This document shows, piece after piece, positions 32,712-44,907 of a stretch of 64,000 nt of DNA (its first letter is position 1; each line of letters starts with the position of its first letter). Source of the stretch: Zygnema cylindricum. Its lineage: Eukaryota > Streptophyta > Zygnematophyceae > Zygnematales > Zygnemataceae. Under the pieces are notes generated by a model. That model saw only the letters and a program-made list of their open reading frames with translations, was not told the origin of the DNA and searched no databases. The position numbers were made by a program, and so were the translations under genes. The stretch lies in the NCBI GenBank assembly GCA_037447655.1, contig JBBHKE010001902.1, positions 372,062 to 436,061 on the forward strand, read 5' to 3'.

Positions 32712-35700
32712 GGCGGAATCCGAGGACGAGGACGATGAGCTCCTTTTGGATGAGGAGTTGGAGGCGAAAAATGAGGTCGCAATTCCACGAAGGCAGAAAT
32801 GTGCTTACGGTGGATTGAAAGGTGAAGCAGGCTGGATTATAGATTCAGGTGCCTCAATGAACATGTGTAAGGATAGGCACCTGTTCACTAAGATAAGAAA
32901 GATTCCCACCGTAGAGATAGAGTACGGGGATGGGAGGATAGTCACCACTACTCTTGTAGGATCGGTAGATCTTAAAGTGTTAGTAGAAGGAAAGACATCC
33001 ATATTAACATTCTCTGGTGTATTGTTTATTCCGGAGCTGAACAAAAACCTCATCTCTACATCCGTATTAAGATATAAAGGTTTTTTTACTAGCACTAGGG
33101 AAGGAGTCTTTATTGCTAGTTTTGAGGAGGATGTCTATTTCATTGCTGAGAAAGGTAGCCATGGGATGTTTAGGCTAGTTTTAAGTAATGAAAAGAAGAA
33201 ACTTTATTATGCTGGTGTTCATGATATTATGATGTGGCATAAGAGGCTTGGGCATGTGAATCTAGATAAGTTAAGAGAGATGAAAAAGATGGGAGTGGTG
33301 GAAGGGATTCAGTTCAGTGAGAGTGATAATATAAGTGATTGTAGTGGGTGTGCTCAAGGTAAAGCACACAGATTACCCTTTCCTAAAACAGCCACCTACA
33401 AGGGAGAAAAACTTCTAGATCTAGTACACACAGATATTTGGGGACTGGCAAAAGTGCCCTCACCGGGGGGGAAGATATTTATGATGACTATAACTGATGA
33501 TTGGTCTCGGTATTCCCGGGTGTATTTTTTGAAAAACAAGTCAGAAGCTGAGGATTGTTTTAGACAATATAAAGCATGGAGCGAAAAACTCCATGAAACT
33601 TCAATCAAGAGAGTAAGGAGTGACAATGGTGGAGAGTATACTTCTAACCAGTTTGAAGATTTTCTGAGGGAGGATGGGGTCCAACACCAAAAGACAGTTC
33701 CAGAAAATCCTGAACAGAATGGGGTAGCTGAAAGGTTAAATAGAACACTAAGTGATAGTGCTAGAAGTATGTTGTCGGATAAAAAGATAGGAAAAAGGTT
33801 TTGGTCAGAAGCAATGAACTGTGCTAATTACCTCAAGAATAGAGTTCTTACTTCAGCTATAAAAGATCAAACACCTTATGAGAGATGGACAGGCCGGAAA
33901 CCAGACATATCTCACTTAAAGGTTTTCGGCAGTCAAGTATTCAGTCTAGATACTGATCGGTCCAATTGGAAGCTAGATCCTAAAGGAAAACCGGGATACT
34001 TATTAGGATATGATGAGGATGTTAAAGGATATAGAGTTTATGATCTAAAAAGGGAAGATATAATCTTAGTAAAGCATCTAGTAGTTATGGATGAAGGAAA
34101 ATCTTTGGATCCCTTCAAATATACGAAGCCAGTAAAAATCAGATTTGAGTCAAAAAATTTCGATGACTTTGATCTTCCTAACTATCCAGGTTTTAGAGAA
34201 GATGACATTCTTGCAGGTACAAATCAGACCGAAAAGGACTCGGCTGTGGAAACTCCAGTGACAACTCTACCCGAAGCGGAAGACGTGGTGGAAATTGATT
34301 CGGAATCAAGGGATAGGGGAGAAGCCGAGTTTGTTCGAAAGAATCCACGAGAACCATCTATTCTGGCCTCAGATTTTGAAGGGGGGAGGAGAAGTAGCAA
34401 AAGAATGCAAGAAAAACAGGTTAATAAAAAGGTAACTAAACTATCTCATCAAGATGAACCTCAAACTTATGGAGAGGCGATGACTTGTCCAGAAAGAAAC
34501 CGGTAGAAGACAGCCATCAATGAGGAGATGGCTTCAATCATGGCAGCCGATACTTGGGAGCTGGTGGACTGTCCACCTAACCGAAAACCAATCGGTTGTA
34601 AGTGGGTTTTCAAACTAAAACTGAACCCAGATAACACAATCGAGCGCTACAAGGCCAGATTAGTGGCAAAGGGATTTACACAAAAAGAAGGAATTGACTA
34701 CGAGGAAACCTTTGCCCCAGTGGTAAGATTTCACTCCGTCCGCATACTTCTCAGTTTAGCAGCGGCGGAAGACATGGAAGTACACCAGATGGACATCAAA
34801 ACAACCTTTTTGCATGGAGAATTGGAAGAGGAGATCTTCATGCGACAACCCGAAGGGTTTGTGGAAGAAGGAGAGGAGAGTAAGGTATGCCGGCTGATTA
34901 AATCTCTTTATGGTTTGAAATAGGCGCCTCGACAGTGGAATAAGAAGCTTGATGAGTTTCTTACCGGTCTAGGATATATTCATATCAGCTCAGATCACTC
35001 AATCTATGTTTTCGAAGACGAGGAATGTTTTATATTTATTGCAATTTATGTTGATGATTTGCTTGTTTTAAGTAAATCAATGGAAAAAATTAATAAACTG
35101 AAAACCGATCTTAAGGGGAGATTTGAAATGAAGGATATGGGGGAAGCAAAATATATTTTGGGAATTCAAGTAGAGAGAGACCGAAAAAGGAAAATTATAA
35201 GATTGACTCAAAAGGAAGCAATAGGGAACATGCTTGAAAAATTTCAAATGGATAAAGCTAATAGTTGTACAACTCCAATGGAGTTGAAGAAGGGAAGTGA
35301 GGGGAGTGAGGAAGAAGGAGTCATAGTCTTAGACGAGGAATTATCTCCTGATGAAAAGAAGTTCATGCAGACTATTCCTTACAGGCAAGTAGTGGGAAGT
35401 CTAATCTATTTTATGAATTGTACCCGGCCGGATTTAGCTGCAGCTGTAGGAGTGCTGAGTAGAAGTCTAAATGCTCCCACTTAGAAGTATTGGGAGGCAG
35501 CTAAGAGAGTCCTTAGATACTTGGTAGGAACTAGAGATCTATGGTTGCATTTGGGTGGGGAGAATACTGACATCACTACTTGGAGTGATGCCAGTTATGG
35601 TGATGCTCCGATGAGGAGATGTACTTCTGGATATGTATTATATGTGGGTGATGGGGCTTGCTGTTGGAGTAGCAAACAGCAAAAGGTTATTGCTCAGTCC

Positions 35701-36042
35701 ACCATGGAGGCTGAGTATATGGCCTCTTGCTCTGCTGTAAAAAAATTGATGTGGGTCAAGTCTTTGCTTGGTGAGCTTGGTCACCTTAAGAGTGGTGTGC
35801 AGAAAATATTTTGTGATAATCAGGCAGCAATCGCTATTTCTGCCAATCCTAAACACCATTTTAAAGCCAAACACATAGACATCAGACTCTGCTTTGTTAG
35901 AGAGAAAGTAGAAAACAAAATAATCAGTTTAGAGTACAGACCAGATAGTGAGATGGTAGCAGATATGATGACAAAACCTGTGCCTTCCCCTAAGTTAATT
36001 TTTTGCAGGGAGAAGTGTGGTCTGAAATTAAAGATTGACTAA
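32701..36042 (+). pseudogene. Element C Pol (protease, integrase, RT, RNase H)
   Basis: Long open frame to 34506: acidic linker, protease IIDSGASMNMC (about 32837-32869), integrase zinc motif WHKRLGHV and CSGCAQGK (33235-33365), catalytic HTDIWG (about 33427), SDNGGEY (about 33620) and NGVAERLN (about 33720), all three acidic residues present, then GYLLGYDEDVKGYRVYD. A TAG at 34504-34506 stands where D has Trp. RT follows with [13 protein letters not shown], a TAG at 34921-34923 (Gln in relatives), YVDDLLVLSK (35047 on), a TAG at 35482-35484, and RNase H with DASYGD, EAEYMAS and CDNQAA to the TAA at 36042. Only three stops and the upstream deletion disable it. Confidence 0.92.
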
Positions 36043-36055
36043 AAAATAAGGGGAG

Positions 36056-37104
36056 TGTAGAAACTAATGGTTTTATTAGTATTTTCTAGGTCTGAAAAGA
36101 AATATAGAAGTCGATGCAGTCTATCTCAAACTTCTCTCCCCAACTCTCAAACTTGTCGCAGTCACTGAGAAATTGGAGAGGAAGCTAGAGCCATGGCTAC
36201 CTTGGCTATCCTGAGGTTTACGGGAATTTTATATTAGGGTTTATTTATTTAATTAAAAGGTATGTGCCGGCGGCAGGATTTGATCCTTGTACCTTCCGAC
36301 CAGCAGATTGGATATAGCCGGTAGCCTTAGCCGTTAAGTCTAGCGGTAGTGTTACGTAGCATATAGTTTGATATTTATTTAAATATGTTTACGTGCGATA
36401 AACCATTTAACTGCAATGAATTACGGGATACATAGATCCAGTAATATATAATGTACGACTTACGGTACGGAAAAAAATCAGTACCGCGCATTTGTTTCGT
36501 AAATGAAACAAATACCGCGCATGTATTTATTACGGCTACGATTAAAGCCAAATTTAATCGGACGGCCGGGATTAGCGCCGAGATCGCGGAGGAAGATTTC
36601 GGCGGTTTTTGGCCATCGCCACATCGGATGACGCGTGGCGAAATTCCGTTGGATTGTGGAATCTCCGGAGATTATGGCACCGAATCCGGATTTGACATGT
36701 GTCGACATTTTGGCCATGTCGTACAATGTCCGTACATAAAGTACACCGGCAGCTGTACTTTTGCGTACGGAACTCAATTCTGAATGGTTCCGTACATCAG
36801 TAGATAGAGTCTGTGAGAGAGATAGGACTTAGAAAAATTAGAAGATAGGACCCCCTCTCCCAGAGAGCTTCTGTACAAAAGGTCAACTTTGACCCTCCAT
36901 AACTTACTGCTCAGGGGAGCAAATTCAGAGATTCTTTTTGCTATCGACTCAGGAGAGTCTTGCCTTCACAGGGGTGAAGTTGGTCAGAGTTTTTGTCTGC
37001 CAGGGTGGCAGTTATTTTTGCTTAAACACAAAGGGGTCAGGATTATCCTAGAGGCTTCTTCGAAGCTGTCCACTCTGAGGACTTATGGAGGTCTCAGAGT
37101 TTCA
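36056..37104 (+). repeat. Element C 3' LTR
   Basis: Follows the purine tract AAAATAAGGGGAG (36043-36055). It starts TGTAGAAAC and ends GAGTTTCA. It carries the intact Gag-type ATG at 37085-37087, exactly 20 nt from its end. Confidence 0.95.
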
Positions 37105-40100
37105 TGGCGCGGCCGTTAGTCTTAAAATTCGACAATCATCAATCCTCAACATGAGTTGTCAAAAAACTTAAGTTGGAGATGTTGAAATGCGACGAAGCTG
37201 CGTCAGCGTCTGAAATCAAACATGAGAGCTAGGAAGGCCAACTGGCTCCTTTATAAGATCAACAGGTTTATAACGTAATAAACTTCTAAAAGTTGAGTTC
37301 AAAGACACAAATAATTTGCAAAAAATGGTGAGAAGTTGTGAGCGGGATTTCGATGCTTGTCGCCTTGTTCGTTGGTAGTCGCATCATCTCAAGCCAAAGT
37401 GCGAACGAGCATCAACTAAGAACTTTCCAAATTTTCAATCTTAGATGGTAGAAATATTGTGGTTCCCGTTGATCACGTTAACTTTGTAAGATCGAGCAAT
37501 TTGGTAAACCATCTATGTGTGTGGCTTGGTGCCTATGCAATTCCTTTTTTACCTTCCCATCAATCAAAGTTTATGTTTCGGGTCACCAAAAGAGCGTACT
37601 AAAGCATAAGGTTCCCCTATAGGTGGCCTTTAATTTCTAAAAAAAGGTGTCAGCGACACGCACTTAGAAGACATTTGAAGTGTCAGATCTTTTTCAACAT
37701 TTGGTAATCCAAAGTGAGGTTTGTAGTTTCTCCATGTTGTGTTTTCACATATCCTATTTTTCTCACTCAAATATTATCTCCATAAACTTCTTGTTGTCTT
37801 CACTTGAGGAATTCAACGACAAAACTTATAGTCTCTACACCACCTATTTGGGCGTAGAACAGAGGGTTTACCCGTAAACAAGCTAGCATCCCAACTTCCA
37901 ACATCTGTCTTTAATTGATTCCTATTAACAAAGTTGCCCCTAAACATATTTCGGTTGTTCGATTTTGGTAGCGCTTACCATTAACATTCGTATCATTCTT
38001 GATGATGTCCCTACCCTAGCCGTGCTTGTCCCTATTGTAAAGGAAGGCTTATGCCCATTTCAATGGGCTCTTCTCTTAGCTCGTTCCGTATTACCGCCTG
38101 GCGTTGAAATTGGGTTCCACCTTTTGAATCTTTCATTGTTGACAATTGCTTTCACTTGTAAACGCGTTCAAATGTAATTTTGAGTTACATAATTACATGA
38201 TATTTTAGAGGAGCAGGCATCCACTTAATCCGTGTTTGTTTCCATACTTCGTTTTGACCGCAACTTGATGCATGGGTGCCAAGCACACCAATTATTTTAG
38301 CCACCTCTTTGGATGTATGACCAATTAACGTCTTCTATACGCCTAGGTCGAAATTTCCTCGCCCTACGTTTCTATGGAGCCCACCTTGTGTGTCGGACCA
38401 GTATATTGTTTAAAAAAGGATTTATTTAATATGTTATTGAGATGAATAAGTACATACTCATGCGCATGGTTTCGTGTGAGAAGAAATCAATCTAGTTAGC
38501 GCTGAACTAGGGTAAATTATGACTCCCTCCTCGTCCCTGATCTAATGAATGTCATAGCCATGGGGATCACTTAGTATTAAACCAAGTTGTTGAGAGGATC
38601 CTTCGAAATGTGGTCCAAAAGGATCCAAAAAGAACACATGTTTCTTCTTGTGAAGCATATTATAGAAGCAGCGCGACTTAAGATGTACCAATTTTCAATA
38701 AAAGTGGTTACCTTTGCCAAGTTCTCCAAGATCACAGCTCCGAGATTTCTAACACGATGGATTAGATGACTACTTCTTACGCATGATTGTGCAATTTTTT
38801 TCTTGAATCGAGAGGTCTATGGAGGCCACCTTCAAGCCATCTTGCTACTCTATAACGTTAATGTGTTTCAAATTCTCTTTAGGAAACGTAAGCCCTAACT
38901 CTTTTTTTTTAAACCGAGGTGGCAATTTATAAGGTGACAATTCACAAACTGGGCTGCTAAATTTTACTTTAATGAAATAAATTCTCATACATAATATTTG
39001 GAGTTGTCTACATACTTTTGTGCAAGCTTTTTGAAGTCACCTATTCCATAATCATTCTTTTTGTGGCGAATTATTTACAGTTTCAATTAACATTGGTGGC
39101 TACTTGTTTTGTTTGATTGTTTTAATTTTATATTATTCATTATTTTTCCCAATTTTTCTTGACTTTCATATTATTTATTGCAAACAGCCGATGAACAACA
39201 ACTTAAGGTTTTACTTTTGGCACAATTTTCAGCTCATGATTCAACAATCATGCTTGCTTGAAAATTCTCATATGACTGATTTCTGTGATATATGATACAA
39301 CATCGAAAATTTGTTGTCGACAATGAGAGATGGAAAAAGTGGAACTTGATTTGAGTCCTCAAGCGGCAGTAATTTACAAGAAAAGGGCCACGTGTAATGG
39401 AAATTGGCCTTCCTTCACTTTAAAGACGACTCGGGACATTAATAGGGACGTCATTACCAATGAAACGAGAGGAAATGGTGGAAAAAAGTACTCGTTTTGA
39501 GGGATAACTTAGGTCTTCGTACATTTCCGAGAGAGTTCTATACAATAGCAAACAACTGATATACAACAACTTAAAGTTTTACTTTTGGCACTATTTTCAG
39601 CTCATGATTGAATAATCATGTTGCGTTAAAAATCCTCATAGAAAATACTGGTCTGAAAGAAGGAGAATTCTGAGAATATTTCACAAGAATAACCATGCAA
39701 TGTTCCATTGGATAGCGAAGATCTTGCACAATCTCTTTCCTTAGCATTTGAAACGACTTCAAAGTATATGGTCAATAGACAAAGACGATAGCAAACTCTT
39801 GAAAGTCCAATGGAAATGTAGCAGTTATGAAATTAAGACTTCAAAACTTATGCATACAAGTTCAAGTGCTAGAAAATAAAACAAATCAATTAGAGTGATG
39901 CAAAAATGACGCACAAAAATGCGATTGTGAATACTCACCACATTTTTCTTCGAGATGTCAAACAAGTTGAATTCACTTAGGTCAAAAATGTTAAGCAAAA
40001 GATTGAATTTTGATCATCTAAAGAAGCAAAGGACTGCCATGATATGGCAATTAAAATAATGCATGTTCTTAACGAAAATAATAATGGAGTTTTTTGAAGA

Positions 40101-40317
40101 GTTATACTTTTATAACTTAAACAAATTGCTACAAGCTTTGAACTAAGCTACAGATATTGATGGAGGATTGGCTACAACTTTGACTCGAGGAAGTAAAAAT
40201 CATTAAGTATCCCAAAAACAAAAGACATTTATGGTTTAAGATGTTTACGGGATGAACATTGGGAGAGCAGAACCTTTTTCCCTCGATTCCTTGTTATGGA
40301 GTGGAAGAAAATTGTCG
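37105..40317. other. Long AT-rich stretch without recognised genes
   Basis: About 3.2 kb downstream of the MYB stop codon. All open frames are short (under about 80 codons) and none matches a family I know. It could include decayed transposon sequence and the MYB 3' region. One internal duplication (39180 and 39548) is listed separately. Confidence 0.4.
39180..39640. repeat. Direct duplication of about 90 bp
   Basis: 39180-39270 and 39548-39640 share AACAACTTAA.GTTTTACTTTTGGCAC and TTTTCAGCTCATGATT, with a spacing of 368 bp. Differences are scattered, so the duplication is old. Confidence 0.75.
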
Positions 40318-42920
40318 TTACCAAATATTTGGGATGGAAAGGCACGTGTCATTTTCATCTAAGCCCAAAAATTTGATGACGTCTGCAAGAGACGCTTTGC
40401 CTTCGTCCATTGCATAATCCGTTTTTTCTCCGAAAACAATCGATTCCTGTTGTGTTTGACCGTCATCATTTTCCACTCTCAGATCTGATTCGCTGCTGAT
40501 TCGGGGCTTCTTATTGGTTTGTAAACTCCAATGTAACGCGTTTTGAAGCATTGAAATTTCCGCGTTTGCCTTTGTTCGCATGTTCTGAAAAAAAATATCT
40601 AAATGGGAAGCCTCCTTTCCTCGAGTTTCGCTATTTACATTTCCAGAATTTCCCCTCATACTATTCCCAAGAATCTCAGGAATGTTAAAAAACGGATTTC
40701 CAGAAATTTCTAAATTCTCGGAACTTAAAAGAAGTTTTTTTCCTACATCCTCCGTTATTGCAGCTGTCGATTCCTTTATTTTGTCTCCGTACAGAAATCC
40801 CTCTGTTCCCCAAACCTCCCTTTTCGGTTCCTCATAATACCCACTTATTTCTTCTCTAGAATATTCATTGCTCCCTTCATCAAATAATAGCCCATTAGTC
40901 CCTAATAGCCCATTAGTCCCTCCTCCAAAATACCCATTTGTCTCTTCTCCAAAATGGGAATATGACTGTTCTCCAGAATACCCACTTATCCCTTCTTCAA
41001 TATGTACATTAGCCCCTTCTCCCCCATTTCGTTCCTCTTTCATATTTCTATTATTCCCTACGCTGTCGGTCAGATCTAGAGCCCATCGGCACATTCTTTT
41101 GACCCCAATTGTACCCTTTTGTGAAATCGCATTTTTTAGCATTTCGTCGTTTACTCCGAGCGACGCCTTAATTTGGAGGTCCTCCATCTGCTCTCCTCCT
41201 GCCCCCTTGGATTAACTTCATTTTAGAAATTATTATGTTTTTACAAAAACTTTTTTTAGGGTCATCTTCATCTCCATAAGAAGTTTCACTAAAAAAATAC
41301 TAATAAGTAATTTTGCAGTCATTTTATCCTCTATCTATCTATTCATTTTAAAAAGCATTTTATTCTTTCGGAAACTTGTTAAATCGACATCTTTGTTGCG
41401 TAGGAAGTTTTAATAAAAGAAAAGTAAATACTCTTGCGACCATTTCATCCTCTATCTTGTCATACACACATTTTTCTTCTCATTTTTCAACTTTCCCACA
41501 ACTTCCAATTTTAAAATTTCATTGTAAAAAGTATTATATTATTCAAAAACTTGTTAAATCGACATCTTCGTCGCCATAAGAAGTTTTACTAAAGAAATAA
41601 GCTAAGTAATAACTTCACCCTCTGCCTTCTCAACAATAAACAAGAACAATCTAGATACGATAAAATTGTGCAAATAAGACTCAGATAGGAATGCCTATTG
41701 GCCAACCAAAGAGTCGACGCATTAATATTGAAATCAACCCTAAATCAGGTGGCAGCATTACAAGCTCAGCCCAAACAAATCCTCACCGTCGGATTCTCCA
41801 AAACGCTCCGCAAAATCTTTTTGAACCGCGCCCTCAGCGAGCTGTGCCAATGATTCTGCCGCAAAACGACAAAAGCGGCTGTCAGCGCCATCATTCGGCA
41901 ATCCGACGTCATCAAATTGCATACTAAGCGTCAGCAAAAGCAGCTCAAAGAAAGCCCCTTCTCTCCCCGCACGTGCGAACCCGGTCCCTTACCTTTACTG
42001 CGTTGTCCGTTCTCCCCGGCAGCTCCCGCGCGATCCGCGCCCAGCTAGCTCCGTACTGCACGTGCGAGATGGCGACCGTACGACTCTCACGGTCGCAAAA
42101 TTGTCCACGGCTGATCTGCCACGTCACAGTCCGTACAGGTTTCGGCTCGGTGAGATGTGATCATTCGAGCAACTTCGAAAAATGTGCGTGGATGCATTGA
42201 GAAGTATGTACGGAAATGTACGAAAACGCACGGAAAGCGTAATCCTACAAAATACTCAAAAAATCTTAAAAAGTACGCCAAATTAACAGAAACGTTCGAA
42301 ATTATCAAATTATACGGAAAGTGTACCCTAAAAAACATAATAGTACGTAAAATCTAAGGCAGCCGTACTGAAAAACAAAGGATCGTACGATGATGTGTAC
42401 CATAGAAACCCTAAAATCTCCCCTTTAATACCCTAAATAGTACGGACATATACGGACACTGTACTTAAATGTACCACAAAAGTACGGGTGCAAAGTAGAT
42501 TACGCATTTTATTAACTTTTCAACATCGTTTGATGCGTACCGTACTTTATATTCGTATTTTATACCGTGCGTACTATATATGCGTATACTATGCGCACGG
42601 GACATGTACGGCACACGGCCTCGCTTCACAAAACATGCGCGGACACATGAAATAAAATGAAAGAATGCGACCGGAATAAATGCGCGAATACGTCCAAAAA
42701 GCATGTTTGTCGTTTTGTGCCGCCCACCGACCTGCGGGTCCAGATGCTGCAGCCACCGCCGCCGACAACTTTTGGCAGAGCGCGCCGACAACTCCGGCGC
42801 ATTCGAAACCGTACGGATCCACTCCGTACCCCCGCTGGCCAGTACGGCTCGCCGCAGCGCCGCATCTTCCGCCGGAGTCCACGGCCGCCGGGAGGCGCCG
42901 TTTTTGTCGTTTAGCGCCAT
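40318..42920 (-). CDS. R2R3-MYB transcription factor (4 exons)
   Basis: My exon model gives 422 residues: exon 1 42920-42732, exon 2 42115-41993, exon 3 41855-41787, exon 4 41205-40318, all phase 0 with GT-AG introns of 616, 137 and 581 bp. R2 has Trp at residues 14, 34 and 56 (RRPWTPAEDAALRRAV; AKSCRRRWLQHLDPQ). R3 starts ISRGQF, with Phe in place of the first Trp, as is common, then GASWARIARELPGRTDNAVK and, in exon 3, NHWHSSLRARFKK. The F-x18-W-x18-W spacing is exact. GRTDNAVKNHW plus SSLRAR resembles the Arabidopsis MYB44/MYB109 type, but I do not assign a subgroup. Exon 4 is acidic, with Gly/Tyr/Asn-rich repeats (NGYFGGGTNGLL) and an acidic end LGLDENDTCL. The nearest in-frame ATG (42920) is the start; an upstream non-coding exon is possible. 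Expected role: nuclear DNA binding and transcriptional control. Confidence 0.88.
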
Positions 42921-42938
42921 TTTCAATAGTGGAGGAGA

Positions 42939-43282
42939 TTATGAGTGGGAGAGGGAGGTGGGGAGAGGGAGAAGTAAGGAAAGAAAGAGTGATCGGGAGA
43001 GAGGTAAGGGGGGGGGAGAGGGGGAGCGAGAGAGAGAAGGGCGTAGAAGTGGGGGGGCGGAGGGAGAGGGAGAGGAGGGTTGGGGAGAGAGAGAGGAGAG
43101 AGAGGGAGGGAGAGAGAGAGGGAGAGAGAGAGAGAGAGAAAGTGAGAGAGAGAGGGAAGGAAAAAGAAGAGGGACGTGCAGAGTGAGAAGAGAGGGAAAG
43201 AGAGAGGAAGATGGAAGGCAGTGAGAAGAAGAGAGAGAAAAAAGAGCGAGAGAGCGAGAGCGAGAGAGGGAGAGGTTCCTCT
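42939..43282. repeat. GA/CT-rich tract at the MYB 5' end
   Basis: Almost pure purines on the plus strand, so CT-rich on the MYB sense strand, ending about 19 bp before the MYB ATG. It probably forms the 5' leader or core promoter. Long open frames here on both strands are artefacts of the simple composition. Confidence 0.85.
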
Positions 43283-43446
43283 TCACAGGTCTCGTACACT
43301 TGTACGATCGCAGTCTTATTAGTTCGTCTGTTTCTTGGCCTCGTCGAGACTTCGCCTCAGGAAAGCCTCTTTATGGACGCGGCCACTTGAGCTCCCCCAC
43401 TTGGTCTACAAGGCGCAAATGGTGCCACGTACCGCCCGCAAACCGC

Positions 43447-43632
43447 TCGTACATTGTTCGTACTCTATTCGTACATCTTCCATACATCGTCCGTGCACTG
43501 TCCGTACATCATTCGTCTATCATCCGAAACCATCCGTATACGATCCGTACATTATCCGTATACAGTCCGTATACCATCCATACATGATCCGTACATTATC
43601 CTTACACCGTTCGTACATTGTCTGTATACCAT
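43447..43632. promoter_or_regulatory. 11-bp GTAC-rich tandem array upstream of MYB
   Basis: About 17 head-to-tail copies of an 11-bp unit, consensus YCGTACATTRT, with one 10-bp copy. It lies 527-712 bp upstream of the MYB start codon. Many units contain GTAC, the core bound by SBP/SPL-type factors. The period is close to one helical turn, so all sites would face the same side of the DNA. A regulatory role is inferred only. Confidence 0.6.
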
Positions 43633-44747
43633 TTGACATTTGTACATCGTACGTACATCAAAAGGACAGAATCTGCTTACGCTGACAAATTTATCGCTTC
43701 GGACACAAACAAAGTCGCGTCATGAAAGGCAGAGAAGGACAGTCTGACGGCCACTTGGATGGGCGACCGGTAGGTCTGCCGGCGTATCGTTTTAGGGTTT
43801 TAGACGATTAGGGTTTGTGGTTGGTACGTGTGGAGTTTTTTTTTTTTGTCTTTTGTGTTTTGAGAGAATTAGGTCCGTACGGATGAAAATTGTGATACGA
43901 AATTTGGAAGACTTTTTGGTGTTTTTTTTTTGGCTTTTCTATTCTTGTCCTCCAGTGGTTATAATTGCTATTAATCTTTCTGTTCTTAAGAAAAGGAAAG
44001 CATGGACCAATGAAAAATGTTACACACACGTGGGAAGACTTTTAATGGTGTGAATCGGGGGATTTCAAATGATTTTATCTGTCTGGGGTTTTATTTTTAT
44101 ATTTTTCTTAAATCTGCGACCGACCAAAGACGTCCTTTACTGATTTGTGGCGAAGTATTTCTTTTAGTAACTTTCGTATTTGACACGTGGAGCTTCGAAG
44201 GAAGTTTTGAGGCCACCTGTGAAAAAAGAATCGGGTCGATATTTCTGTATCCACGCCGATACGATTTTAATTTATTGCGTCAAAAAACCGAAACACTGTT
44301 TGTCGGCGCCACTCAATCAGGAAAAGGGAAGACTTGCGCCCAAAACGACAAAAATATAACACGTGATTTCGGAGCGTGGATTTGTTCCGTCATCGAATGC
44401 GGGATTCTCCACTCTCTAATCATGGACAGCTGTCGTGGAACTTTTTTACGACTTTCTTGTACCAGGTGTACGGATTGTGTAATACGACAAAATAGGGGGA
44501 AAACTGTCAGTCCTCTCTTGGAAAACAAAACCAGGATCTTCCCCATCCGTTGCCATAAAAATTTGGCAGTATTAGGAAAATGCACTGTTAGGTAATGATG
44601 GGAAGGCAGAAAAAGTACAGACATTTTCATTTGTACGGACTGATTTCTCGTACGAAGGTAATGCTGTTGTACATGTAACCTTTTAACATTTTAGAAAGTT
44701 CCCGAAATAGCGCCGCTACTGTACTTTATCGGTGAACCCTTAACATT
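43633..44747. other. Spacer without recognised gene
   Basis: One open frame of 192 codons (44017-44595, +) has no recognisable domain, repeats or codon signal and is likely by chance. Otherwise I see only T-rich runs and scattered GTAC motifs. Confidence 0.4.
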
Positions 44748-44907
44748 TAAGGGTATGTCCCCATGTACTTGTAACTTAGCTAACATACTTTGTATTTTAG
44801 CGCGGATCCGCCGGACCCGGTTTTCAAGTGTCTCAAAGGGTATGTCCCCATGTGCATAGGTAAGGGTTTTTTTCTGTCGTTTTCCTGTAAAACTTAGAGC
44901 CGTACTG

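Larger units (their letters stand above)
30747..37104 (+). mobile_element. Ty1/copia element C (complete, youngest)
   Basis: 6358-bp element with two 1049-bp LTRs without length difference (30747-31795; 36056-37104). By eye they differ at about 15 sites, so C is much younger than A, B or D. The coding region needs few repairs to be read through. The flanks are ATGAG (30742-30746) and TGGCG (37105-37109), so no target duplication is seen, in contrast to A, B, D and H. Confidence 0.95.

Noticed and set aside
37680-39295. Search for a hAT or other transposase in the 37-40 kb stretch
   Set aside because: Short frames only, no DDE-type or BED-type residues recognisable on either strand.
42465-42731. 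Open-frame continuation of MYB exon 1 to 42465
   Set aside because: The R2 repeat ends at LDPQ and the R3 repeat continues in exon 2 through a proper GT-AG intron, so the read-through codons are intronic.
42589-43299. Long open frames on both strands (up to 236 codons) over 42.6-43.3 kb
   Set aside because: They run through the GA/CT simple-sequence tract and give only Ser/Leu/Pro or Arg/Glu/Gly runs. The minus frames also overlap MYB exon 1 out of frame.
43447-43632. Telomere-type repeat or coding Tyr/His-rich repeat
   Set aside because: The 11-bp unit is not telomeric, and frames across it (YPYIIRIQSVYHPY-like) only reflect the tandem repeat.
44017-44595. 192-codon plus frame
   Set aside because: No domain, no repeat protein match that I recognise, odd composition and no supporting splice or promoter signs; likely chance.
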